Shown here one piece after another: positions 9,357 through 16,046 of a stretch of DNA of 64,000 nucleotides. Both the position numbers and the translations under genes were made by a program. Below the pieces are notes generated by a model. It searched no databases. It worked only from the letters and a program-made list of their open reading frames with translations, and was not told the DNA's origin. Source of the stretch: CAJGDV01 sp036667875 (GTDB taxonomy: Bacteria; Bacillota_I; Bacilli_A; RF39; UBA660); the NCBI GenBank assembly GCA_036667875.1, contig JAVWTD010000001.1:1-64000 (forward strand). The letters run 5' to 3'. Position 1 is the stretch's first letter. Every line of letters begins with the position of its first letter.

Positions 9357-9567
9357 AAACTAATGCTGTTTTAATTTCTATTACATTCTTTGCTTGTAGA
9401 CCTTTGTCAGTTTCTACTAATTCAAATTCGACTATTTGTCCTTCTAATAGGGTTTTATAGCCTTCTGATGCAATTGCAGAATAATGAATGAAGATATCTT
9501 CACCGTTTTTATATTCAATAAAACCATATCCTTTTGAATTGTTAAACCATTTTACTTTTCCACGCAT
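9355..9567 (-). CDS. Cold-shock protein (CspA family)
   Basis: A 70-residue single-stranded nucleic-acid-binding OB-fold protein. MRGKVKWFNNSKGYGFIEY carries RNP1 (KGYGFI) and DIFIHYSAI carries RNP2, both complete. Proteins of this type act as RNA chaperones or general expression modulators. GGGAG precedes the ATG. It is divergent from agrB, about 190 bases away, so the two share the regulatory interval, although the LytTR-type repeats sit on the agrB side. Confidence 0.96.
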   Translation of the reverse strand: MRGKVKWFNNSKGYGFIEYKNGEDIFIHYSAIASEGYKTLLEGQIVEFELVETDKGLQAKNVIEIKTALV

Positions 9568-9684
9568 TTTAAAATCTCCCTTCTAGTAATTCTCTTACAT
9601 TTCTAATATACAATACCTAGTTTCCTTTTTCAAGAAATATCAACATACAAAAATCGACATATTTTTCATTTTTTTAAAATTTGT

Positions 9685-9716
9685 ACATCTTAGACGTTTT
9701 CACTATCATCTTAGAC
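9685..9716 (+). promoter_or_regulatory. Candidate LytTR (AgrA/ComE-type) operator upstream of agrB
   Basis: Two exact copies of CATCTTAGAC begin 21 bases apart (9686-9695 and 9707-9716). Read as nine-base half-sites ACATCTTAG and TCATCTTAG they are separated by 12 bases, the spacing known for direct-repeat sites of LytTR regulators such as AgrA and ComE. The pair ends seven bases before the predicted -35 element of agrB, and a LytTR response regulator is encoded 2.2 kb away in the same locus. Binding is inferred. Confidence 0.7.
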
Positions 9717-9723
9717 ATAACCT

Positions 9724-9752
9724 ATTTATTTTTTTTCTAAAAATGATATCAT
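9724..9752 (+). promoter_or_regulatory. Probable agrB promoter, possibly giving a leaderless mRNA
   Basis: A poor -35 (TTTATT) and TATCAT are 17 bases apart, and initiation seven bases after the -10 would fall on the agrB ATG itself. No ribosome binding sequence precedes that ATG. A weak -35 directly next to activator repeats is what is expected of a promoter that depends on a LytTR activator. Confidence 0.5.
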
Positions 9753-9758
9753 ATAAAT

Positions 9759-10361
9759 ATGAGAGAAAAAGTTATTGAAAAATATGTTTCATTTCTTCTT
9801 AAGTATCATACTTATAGTAGAAAAGAAATACTTACAATCCGATATGGAGTAGAAAATACTTTATTATTTTTAGAAAAGATTATTATTATTTTAGTAATAG
9901 GATATTTATTAGGAATTTTAAAGATAATGTGTATTTTCATGTTATTTTATATGGGAATTAAGACTTTCTCTGGTGGGATGCATGCAAGCAGCAGCTTTAG
10001 TTGTCTCTTAATTTCTTTAGTTATATTTATTGCATCCCCTATCATTGGAGTACATGTATATTTTACATTATTAGAAAAATTTTTGATATCGTTATTCGTT
10101 TTTGCTATATTTCTAATATACAGTCCTGCAGATACTCATAAAAAACCAATTAGAGGTCCTAAAATTAAAATGCTAAAGATCAAGTCTCTTATAATTATTG
10201 ATCTTTATTGCATATCTAGTTTTTTCGTTACGAATTATATTGGCAATCTATTAATTATAAGTTTGTTGGTTCAAGCTTGTATGATATCGCCAATTCCATA
10301 TAAATTATTTGGATTGCCATATAATAATGGAAGGAGAGAAAAAGATGAAAATTTTAGCTGA
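9759..10361 (+). CDS. agrB: AgrB-like membrane endopeptidase (autoinducer peptide processing)
   Basis: A 200-residue multi-helix membrane protein of the accessory gene regulator B family, which cleaves the AgrD C-terminal tail and cyclises the signal peptide. The catalytic pair is visible: H75 in SGGMHA and C82 in SSSFSC, seven residues apart as in AgrB proteins. ADTHKKPIRGPKIK after the fourth helix and a late ISPIPYKLFG segment fit the family. The first ATG has no ribosome site, so a leaderless transcript or a later start are both possible. Its last 17 bases overlap agrD, which signals translational coupling. Confidence 0.9.
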   Translation: MREKVIEKYVSFLLKYHTYSRKEILTIRYGVENTLLFLEKIIIILVIGYLLGILKIMCIFMLFYMGIKTFSGGMHASSSFSCLLISLVIFIASPIIGVHVYFTLLEKFLISLFVFAIFLIYSPADTHKKPIRGPKIKMLKIKSLIIIDLYCISSFFVTNYIGNLLIISLLVQACMISPIPYKLFGLPYNNGRREKDENFS

Positions 10362-10464
10362 CCTTTTAGGAAAAATAACTCTATCTTTTGGAACATTAGG
10401 TGTTACTTATACTTCATGGTTTGTGTTTGATGAAGCTGAATGTCCAGAAGAAATTAATAACTAA
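10345..10464 (+). CDS. agrD: AgrD-like autoinducing peptide precursor, predicted serine-lactone type
   Basis: A 39-codon gene overlapping the agrB end, with AAGGAG eight bases before its ATG. The product shows the three AgrD parts: an amphipathic N-terminal helix (MKILADLLGKITLSFGTLG), a short signal block and an acidic recognition tail DEAECPEEINN that matches the DE-x-E-x-P-x-E pattern of AgrD. Immediately before the tail come five residues S24-W-F-V-F28, where classic AgrD has Cys plus four residues. Serine at the ring position predicts a lactone, as known for the Staphylococcus intermedius group. The only cysteine (C33) lies in the tail that AgrB should remove. N-terminal trimming of the signal cannot be predicted. 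Confidence 0.85.
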   Translation: MKILADLLGKITLSFGTLGVTYTSWFVFDEAECPEEINN

Positions 10465-10490
10465 GGAAATTTAAAAAGTTGCTTATCTTG

Positions 10491-10540
10491 CAAAAAAAAA
10501 TTGATGATTGGAATTTTAATTCTTTTCATCAGTTTTTTTA
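10491..10540. terminator. Bidirectional terminator between agrD and agrC
   Basis: An imperfect hairpin (TTGATGA ... TCATCAG arms, GAATT/AATTC inner stem) is flanked by nine A residues on the left and seven T residues on the right, so it can end both the rightward agrBD and leftward agrAC transcripts. Confidence 0.7.
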
Positions 10541-10568
10541 TATATAATACTTGTATTAAAAAGAATTG

Positions 10569-11915
10569 CTATTTTGTAGTAATTCTTTCTTTTTTAGGAT
10601 ATTTATTATTTTTTTTGTAAATTAATGTAAGTTTAATAACATTACCATATATTTTCCTATTGAGTGTGTATTGAGGATTCTTTTTTAATAATTCATTTAC
10701 AATTGTAAGTCCATGTCCTCTACCTTCACCATTTGTAGAATAGCCATCTTGAGTCATTTTTTCTAAATCAATTTTTCCTTTAAAGGTATTTGATATTGCA
10801 ATAATAAAATTTTTGTTTTCTAGGTAGGCTTCTATTCCTAAGTATGGTGCTCTATCTAATTTTTGTTTTTCTAATTCTTGCATTGCATTATCTACAAGAA
10901 TATTGAATATTTGAGTAATTTTTGCTCCTTCTGTATCATCGATGTATTCATCAGGTAACTTTCTTAAATCATCATCTATTTTATAAATTACAAATATATT
11001 TTTTCTATGTGCTTCAACTATTTTATTATATATTGCGGATTTTAAACTAAGACAATCTATTTTATATGCTTCAAATTTAATATTTTCATCATCTTTTATT
11101 TTTTTCTTTTTTTCAAAAGAGTTACCAACTAAATCAATGTAATTTTTAACTTTTTGTTCATTAGTCATTGCTCTTATTGTACAAAGAATATTATTGTTTT
11201 CATGATTTTTTAATCTGTAATCATCAACCATTTTACAAGCATCTTTTTGTGATATTTTCATCATTTTTGTATCTTCTTTTAATTCACATTTTTCTTGCTC
11301 ACTTTTATAAAGATACCCTGCTACCATAAACATTGATAAAAAAGATATAATAGTAAGAAATACATTAAATAAAATACTATCATGAATAAAGTTTGTTATC
11401 AAAAGATATGAAAATATAATTAAAAATGTATAAAGAATAAATAATAATGTTTTACTATTAAATCTTATAAATTTCTCTGATAAGAAGTCATAACAAATTT
11501 TAAGAAATTTAGTTTTAGACAAAATTAATATTGAAATTAAGAAGACAATGTTAAAGACATCAAGACTGTAAGATGCCATAAATTCTACGGTTGTCTTATA
11601 ACCAAATATAAAAATTATTGATATTGAAGTTAAAAGTTCTATACCGGCTATAAAACAATCTATAAAGATTATTGAAAAGACTATTTCTTTATTACTTTTT
11701 TCATATATTGATTTTATTGCTAAATACATTGCTCCAGTTGTCAAAAAAAATGCAAAATCAGTTATATTTACAAAGTATTTTATTGAAGGAACAATTAACA
11801 TTATTAATGATCCTAATGTAAGTTTAATTAGTTTAGGTTTTTGGTCAAAGAATTCTCCTATTATTAGAAGTATAATTATATTTCCTATTAAAGTTATTAT
11901 TGTTGAGAATGGCAT
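10569..11915 (-). CDS. agrC: AgrC-like sensor histidine kinase (GHKL type)
   Basis: Membrane receptor kinase expected to sense the AgrD-derived peptide. Residues 1-205 hold about six to seven hydrophobic helices; then a dimerisation helix with H238 in LKNHENNNIL, the phosphorylation site position typical of AgrC; and a HATPase domain with N-box NILVDNAMQELE and G-box GEGRGHGLTIVNELL. At 448 residues it is of AgrC length. Its start overlaps the response regulator stop by 19 bases, with AAAGGAG in front, so both are one operon. Gene order regulator then kinase, on the strand opposite agrBD, differs from staphylococcal agrBDCA. Confidence 0.9.
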   Translation of the reverse strand: MPFSTIITLIGNIIILLIIGEFFDQKPKLIKLTLGSLIMLIVPSIKYFVNITDFAFFLTTGAMYLAIKSIYEKSNKEIVFSIIFIDCFIAGIELLTSISIIFIFGYKTTVEFMASYSLDVFNIVFLISILILSKTKFLKICYDFLSEKFIRFNSKTLLFILYTFLIIFSYLLITNFIHDSILFNVFLTIISFLSMFMVAGYLYKSEQEKCELKEDTKMMKISQKDACKMVDDYRLKNHENNNILCTIRAMTNEQKVKNYIDLVGNSFEKKKKIKDDENIKFEAYKIDCLSLKSAIYNKIVEAHRKNIFVIYKIDDDLRKLPDEYIDDTEGAKITQIFNILVDNAMQELEKQKLDRAPYLGIEAYLENKNFIIAISNTFKGKIDLEKMTQDGYSTNGEGRGHGLTIVNELLKKNPQYTLNRKIYGNVIKLTLIYKKNNKYPKKERITTK

Positions 11916-12619
11916 AATATATCTAACTCCTTTTTATATTTTAATGATAATAGATCTACTTCTAATCCTGTATCAAATTTTATACTTTTCTTTTTCTTAT
12001 TGATAGCTACAATTCTTTTTAAATTAACAAAACCAGATTTGTGAGTTTGAACAAAATTTTCATCAAAATATCTTCTAACTTCAATTAATGTTTTGCTTAT
12101 CTCATAAGTTCCATTATCTGTAACTATTTCTGTTTTTCTACTAACATTTTCTCTTGAAATATATAAAACACTTTGTTGTCTAAAATAATAATTTGTTGAT
12201 TTAGTAATTATTTCTACTACATCGTTTTTTATATCATTTTTTATTATATAATTTAATACATTTTCTAATCTATTTTTTGTATCTTTATTCTTTGTTATAA
12301 AAGATGTGATAAATAAATCTAAAGTCAATATTTCTTCTGCTGATTTTTCGTGACTGGTTAACATAATAATATGACTTTTTAAGTCACGACTTCTTATCTT
12401 TCTTGCTGCTTCAATTCCGCTGCCTGTTGGTGTTTCAATATCTAAAATATATATTTTGTTTTTATTATTTAAATAAGTTGCATCGTAAAACACTTGATTA
12501 TAGTCATTGAATTTAGAAATCTTATATTCTATTTTTTCTTTCAATAAATAATCGTCTATTACTTCAATAACTTTATCAACATATATATCATTATCATCGC
12601 AAATAATAATTTCAAGCAT
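11897..12619 (-). CDS. agrA: LytTR-family response regulator (AgrA-like)
   Basis: A 240-residue two-domain regulator. The receiver domain (about 1-120) has the acidic pair in IIICDDND and the phospho-acceptor D60 in YILDIETPTGSG. The C-terminal LytTR DNA-binding domain (about 135-235) has a beta-rich pattern with the conserved FVQTHKSGFVNLKRI segment. Family members bind paired nine-base direct repeats, and such a pair lies upstream of agrB. GGAGGTT precedes the ATG, and a hairpin-forming inverted repeat lies just before that in the leader. The gene heads a two-gene operon with agrC. Confidence 0.92.
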   Translation of the reverse strand: MLEIIICDDNDIYVDKVIEVIDDYLLKEKIEYKISKFNDYNQVFYDATYLNNKNKIYILDIETPTGSGIEAARKIRSRDLKSHIIMLTSHEKSAEEILTLDLFITSFITKNKDTKNRLENVLNYIIKNDIKNDVVEIITKSTNYYFRQQSVLYISRENVSRKTEIVTDNGTYEISKTLIEVRRYFDENFVQTHKSGFVNLKRIVAINKKKKSIKFDTGLEVDLLSLKYKKELDILCHSQQ

Positions 12620-12632
12620 AATTTTAACCTCC

Positions 12633-12656
12633 GTTACAACACCTCATGTTGTTAAC
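12633..12656 (-). promoter_or_regulatory. Hairpin in the agrA leader next to the ribosome site
   Basis: On the minus strand GTTAACAACA and TGTTGTAAC form a near-perfect inverted repeat that ends one base before GGAGG. It could be an operator near the transcription start or an RNA hairpin affecting agrA translation; the sequence does not decide. Confidence 0.45.
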
Positions 12657-12663
12657 TATATTA

Positions 12664-12692
12664 AGTGTACATTATTTAGAAGTAAATTACAA
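12664..12692 (-). promoter_or_regulatory. Probable promoter of the agrA-agrC operon
   Basis: TTGTAA and TACACT are 17 bases apart on the minus strand, with about 45 bases from the -10 to the agrA ATG. No LytTR-type repeat is seen beside it, so this operon may be expressed constitutively. Confidence 0.5.
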
Positions 12693-12696
12693 TATT

Positions 12697-12732
12697 AAAA
12701 AGACATTATATGTATCTTTACATGTCTTTTTT
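12697..12732 (-). terminator. Hairpin with T runs upstream of agrA
   Basis: AAAAAGACAT and ATGTCTTTTT pair around a 15-base loop, with T runs on both strands. It probably insulates the agrA promoter from read-through of the lipoprotein gene. Confidence 0.5.
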
Positions 12733-12737
12733 GCCAT

Positions 12738-12756
12738 ATAATCTAAAACAGATTAT
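12738..12756. promoter_or_regulatory. 19-bp inverted repeat, possible operator
   Basis: ATAATCT-N5-AGATTAT is a perfect inverted repeat. The same arms with the same five-base spacing recur at 23025-23043 inside the Nudix gene promoter. No other copy with both arms was found by reading the window. Confidence 0.4.
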
Positions 12757-12864
12757 GGGTTTTATAACATAATAATTTTAATATTTTTTCTTTTCTTTTA
12801 GCAATTAAATTATACCATAATTATAGAGTTGTTTTTATAATTTAACTTATTTTTTTTATAAACA

Positions 12865-12892
12865 AAATAAAAAGGATGTTATTTCCATCCTT
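12865..12892 (-). terminator. Terminator of the helical lipoprotein gene
   Basis: AAGGATG-N7-CATCCTT followed by TTTATTTTG on the minus strand overlaps the stop codon of the lipoprotein gene. Confidence 0.75.
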
Positions 12893-13520
12893 CATACCAA
12901 TTTTTAATTTTAGTTTTTCCATTATCAATTATTTCTTTGCTTTTTTCTTTTATTTCATTTCCTTTTTCTTTTACTTCATCAACGGTTTCTTTATATTTAT
13001 CTTCTCCTACTTTTTCTATAACTTTTTCTTCTAAAAATTCTTTGGTAGACTTTATTTTTTCTTCTACATAGATTAACACTTTTCCTGTTTTATCTTTTGT
13101 AGTTTCTTTATAATCTGGAATTTTCTTTTCAATTTTTGAATCAATACTGCTAGTTATATTTAAAATTTTAGTTTTTGTTGTTTCATTTAATTCGTCAAAA
13201 GTAATCCCTTTTATTTCTCCGTTGTAAAATAAGAAGTCAACCAGGTTCACAAATATCTCTTTAGAACCTTCTTTAAGTTTATCGAAACTATTGTTTTCCA
13301 AAATTTCATTTACTTCACTTTCTTTTTCTTCGAAGTAGTTTATAACATATTCATCCTTATTTTTGATTTCTTCTGATTTATCTACATAATCTGTTATTTC
13401 AATAATATCATTTTTTGGTTCATTGTTTTCAATTTCTTTTTTATTTGTACAACCTGTTGTTACTAGAACAAAGCCTGTTAATATTACAAAAACAATTTTT
13501 TTTACATTAACATTTTTCAT
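12879..13520 (-). CDS. Predicted lipoprotein, lysine/glutamate-rich helical
   Basis: A 213-residue protein with a type II signal peptide: KKIVFVILTGFVLVTTGC, lipobox T-T-G-C at about residue 24. The mature part is almost entirely charged (Lys, Glu, Asp) and predicted helical, ending in a segment like amphipathic or coiled-coil repeats (KETVDEVKEKGNEIKEKSKE) and an aromatic tail NWYEGW. I do not recognise a family. The ATG used here lies eight bases after GAGG; the longer frame begins at a GTG within that site. It follows the 100-residue gene within 30 bases and is likely co-transcribed. Confidence 0.7.
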   Translation of the reverse strand: MKNVNVKKIVFVILTGFVLVTTGCTNKKEIENNEPKNDIIEITDYVDKSEEIKNKDEYVINYFEEKESEVNEILENNSFDKLKEGSKEIFVNLVDFLFYNGEIKGITFDELNETTKTKILNITSSIDSKIEKKIPDYKETTKDKTGKVLIYVEEKIKSTKEFLEEKVIEKVGEDKYKETVDEVKEKGNEIKEKSKEIIDNGKTKIKNWYEGWK

Positions 13521-13547
13521 ATTAGTCACCTCAGTGATATTGTACTA

Positions 13548-13850
13548 CTAATCATCATTTTTTACAATAATATCTTTTATTTCATTTATCATAATTTTTT
13601 CATTTTCCATTGTTAGTAAATAATCTTTTGTTTTAGCTATTATTTTTTTGTTTATTACTTTATTTTCTAATTGAATTTCAACATCCATTTTATAAATATA
13701 CTTTGACGATTTAAATATTTCTGCTATTTTCTTTTGTATAGATATAGGATTTTCTTTTGATGGTTTAGGATTTTCACCATAAACATATTTTTTGTTATTC
13801 ATATTATTTTTAATTACAGTATTTTGAAATACTTTTGGAAGTTTTTTCAT
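13548..13850 (-). CDS. Small basic protein of unknown function
   Basis: A 100-residue soluble, lysine-rich protein with no signal peptide or membrane helix. The C-terminal half alternates beta-type segments (YIYKMDVEIQLENK, KIIAKTKDYLLTME). AGGTGA stands eight bases before the ATG. It lies between the SGNH gene and the lipoprotein gene on the same strand. I recognise no family; the good ribosome site and clean spacing support it as a real gene. Confidence 0.55.
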   Translation of the reverse strand: MKKLPKVFQNTVIKNNMNNKKYVYGENPKPSKENPISIQKKIAEIFKSSKYIYKMDVEIQLENKVINKKIIAKTKDYLLTMENEKIMINEIKDIIVKNDD

Positions 13851-13876
13851 TTTTTCATCACCTATTTAAGTATATG

Positions 13877-13904
13877 AAAAAAATAGTAAAATCTTACTAT
13901 TTTT
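13877..13904 (-). terminator. Terminator after the Ig-like/SGNH gene
   Basis: AAAAATAGTAAG-ATT-TTACTATTTTTTT on the minus strand, overlapping the stop codon, forms a strong A/T-flanked hairpin. Confidence 0.75.
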
Positions 13905-15120
13905 GATACATATGTGTTTGAAAATATTCCATTGCTTTTTTATTACCAGTTTCTGACAAATGAACACCTGATTCGTTTGATGCTTCTCTATAATATCCTT
14001 TTTTTAATTGTCCATTTTCATCTTTTAAAATTCTTGAAGTATTTAAGAAAGGTATTTTCATTTCACTACATAATTTTAACAAATAATAATTCATTTTATT
14101 TATTTTTTGATTATTTAATTGCTTTCCTTCACTGTCAAACCTAGAAGCGACTGGAAAAATAGATTGGACTATAATAACTCCTTCTGGATTTTTTTCTTTC
14201 ATAGATTTTAATAATTCTTGAAATTTTGTTATAAAATAGTCTATTTCCATTGCTGCAACGCTGTTTGTTCCTAGACTTAGCAGTAAATATTTTGGTTTTT
14301 TTTCTTCATAAGCATCAATCAAAGTTTTTTTTGAATCTATATGATTAATATAAATTGTATTATTGAATATTGTTTCTAAATTAACTCCCTCTCTATGCCA
14401 TAATTGTTTACCGGTTATGTTTTTATTCATGACATAGTATAAAGCAGTTGAATCTCCTGCAAAGATAAATTTATTACTATATTCTTCTTTACCATTTTTT
14501 GTTTCTTGCAATTGTATATCCTTATAATAAGAATCTAAACTAAATTCTTTTAAATTCATTGTTAATGGTGAAGATTTTGTAACTTCTACTTTTCTTTTTT
14601 CAATAGCCCTATTACCATTTGAATCGGTTACACTATATTTTATTGTATAGATTCCTTCTTTTTTTGTATCAACAGTTCCCTCAGTGATGACTTTATCTTT
14701 TAAATTACCATCATAATTATCGATAGCGGCATATCCTGGATCATTAAATTTTTCATTAATAATGACTACTATACTATTTCCTTCTTTTAATGTAATAATA
14801 GGTTTGGATAGGTCTTTCACTTCAATTTTTAAATTTCTTTGATATGTTCTGTTTTTATGTTTATATTTAAAATTAATTTTATAAGTACCTAATTCTTTAT
14901 TATTTATATTACTTTTAATTTTAATGTTACTTTGAATTCTTTTTCCATTAAATGTTGCTGTGTATTGATCTTTAAATTTTTCATTTAAATCAATAGACTT
15001 TGTTTTTAAAACAACTTTAAAAGGATAACTTTGAATATAAAACAATGTATAACCCACTATTACCAAAGTAATTAATAACAATGCAAAATTTTTTTTCTTT
15101 AATTTCTTTTTCTTTACCAT
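13897..15120 (-). CDS. Membrane-anchored SGNH/GDSL hydrolase with Ig-like (DUF5011-type) domain
   Basis: A 407-residue extracytoplasmic protein: basic start and one helix (about 12-30), a beta-rich region, an Ig-like DUF5011-type domain (about 105-180, with NEKFNDPGYAAIDNYDGNL and GIYTIKYSVTDSNGN), then a SGNH hydrolase domain (about 215-405). Catalytic blocks are visible: GDS in FIFAGDSTAL, GTN in LLSLGTNSV, and HLS in GVHLSETG. Such enzymes often deacylate or acylate cell-surface polymers; the substrate is unknown. GGTGA precedes the ATG. It follows the DUF368 gene within 35 bases on the same strand. Confidence 0.8.
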   Translation of the reverse strand: MVKKKKLKKKNFALLLITLVIVGYTLFYIQSYPFKVVLKTKSIDLNEKFKDQYTATFNGKRIQSNIKIKSNINNKELGTYKINFKYKHKNRTYQRNLKIEVKDLSKPIITLKEGNSIVVIINEKFNDPGYAAIDNYDGNLKDKVITEGTVDTKKEGIYTIKYSVTDSNGNRAIEKRKVEVTKSSPLTMNLKEFSLDSYYKDIQLQETKNGKEEYSNKFIFAGDSTALYYVMNKNITGKQLWHREGVNLETIFNNTIYINHIDSKKTLIDAYEEKKPKYLLLSLGTNSVAAMEIDYFITKFQELLKSMKEKNPEGVIIVQSIFPVASRFDSEGKQLNNQKINKMNYYLLKLCSEMKIPFLNTSRILKDENGQLKKGYYREASNESGVHLSETGNKKAMEYFQTHMYQK

Positions 15121-15153
15121 ATTCTCACCATATTTTCTTCTATTCTAATTATA

Positions 15154-15930
15154 TCATAATTTTCTTGTAATAGTATATCCGATTAGTAATAATGCTAAAC
15201 CTAAAGATATATTTAAAAAATTATAAGGATGACTAAGTGTTTCTTTTAAAATAATAAGGCTAGTGGATATTGATAAACCAAAAATTGTATAATATGATTC
15301 ATATTTAAACTTGTTAAGTACATAATATATTAATTTTGCAAACATAATTACACCAATTATAATACCAAGGATAAAAAACAGAAATAAAGGAAATTCAAAT
15401 GTTGAAACTATTTTTAATAATTTTTTATAAATACCTAATGATGAAAAGATTGCAAATCCACTTATTCCTGGTATTATTGTTGTTAAAGCTTCTATAATTC
15501 CTACAATAATAATTGAAAATAGATTTAACTCGATATTAAAATGAAATTTAATTGTACTTAGGAATAATAATACTGTAATAGGAAATAATAAAAATAGTAT
15601 ATTTTTTAAGTTTTTCTCTTCTTTGGTAATTTTGTAGATACTAGGTAAACCTCCAAGAATTAAACCAATAAATAAAAACATTGTTTGAATATAATACTTA
15701 TTTAATAAAGAGTACATGAACTTGCTTAAAAACATTATAGAAATAACTAGTCCAATTAAAAATTGAAATAAAAATTTTGCATCATTTTTTTTAATTTTAA
15801 GTGGGTTTCCAATAATAAATAGTAATCTATCATATATGTTTAATGAAATAGCTATTAAACTCCCGCTTACTCCTGGAATTATTTTTCCAGTTCCTACTAA
15901 AAGACCTTTAAGAATATTTTTCAAGACCAT
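15154..15930 (-). CDS. DUF368 / PopT-type undecaprenyl phosphate carrier
   Basis: A 258-residue membrane protein with about eight helices and a duplicated signature: GKIIPGVSGSLIAISL near the start and TTIIPGISGFAIFSSLG in the middle. DUF368 proteins are known to recycle undecaprenyl phosphate across the cytoplasmic membrane for cell-wall and surface-polymer synthesis. AGGTG lies very close to the ATG; a TTG two codons later has better spacing and may be the true start. The neighbouring SGNH genes fit an envelope context. Confidence 0.85.
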   Translation of the reverse strand: MVLKNILKGLLVGTGKIIPGVSGSLIAISLNIYDRLLFIIGNPLKIKKNDAKFLFQFLIGLVISIMFLSKFMYSLLNKYYIQTMFLFIGLILGGLPSIYKITKEEKNLKNILFLLFPITVLLFLSTIKFHFNIELNLFSIIIVGIIEALTTIIPGISGFAIFSSLGIYKKLLKIVSTFEFPLFLFFILGIIIGVIMFAKLIYYVLNKFKYESYYTIFGLSISTSLIILKETLSHPYNFLNISLGLALLLIGYTITRKL

Positions 15931-16046
15931 CACCTATTAAAATATATGCTTATATTGCAAAGTTTTGTCAATCAAATTAAATATTTTATCATTCTAATTG
16001 TTTTTATGTTTTATTTATTATAAACTATGTATAGTAGAGGTGTTTT

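Noticed and set aside
12638..12656. LytTR site upstream of agrA
   Set aside because: The repeat there is inverted, not direct, and does not resemble the agrB half-sites; it lies in the leader near the ribosome site.
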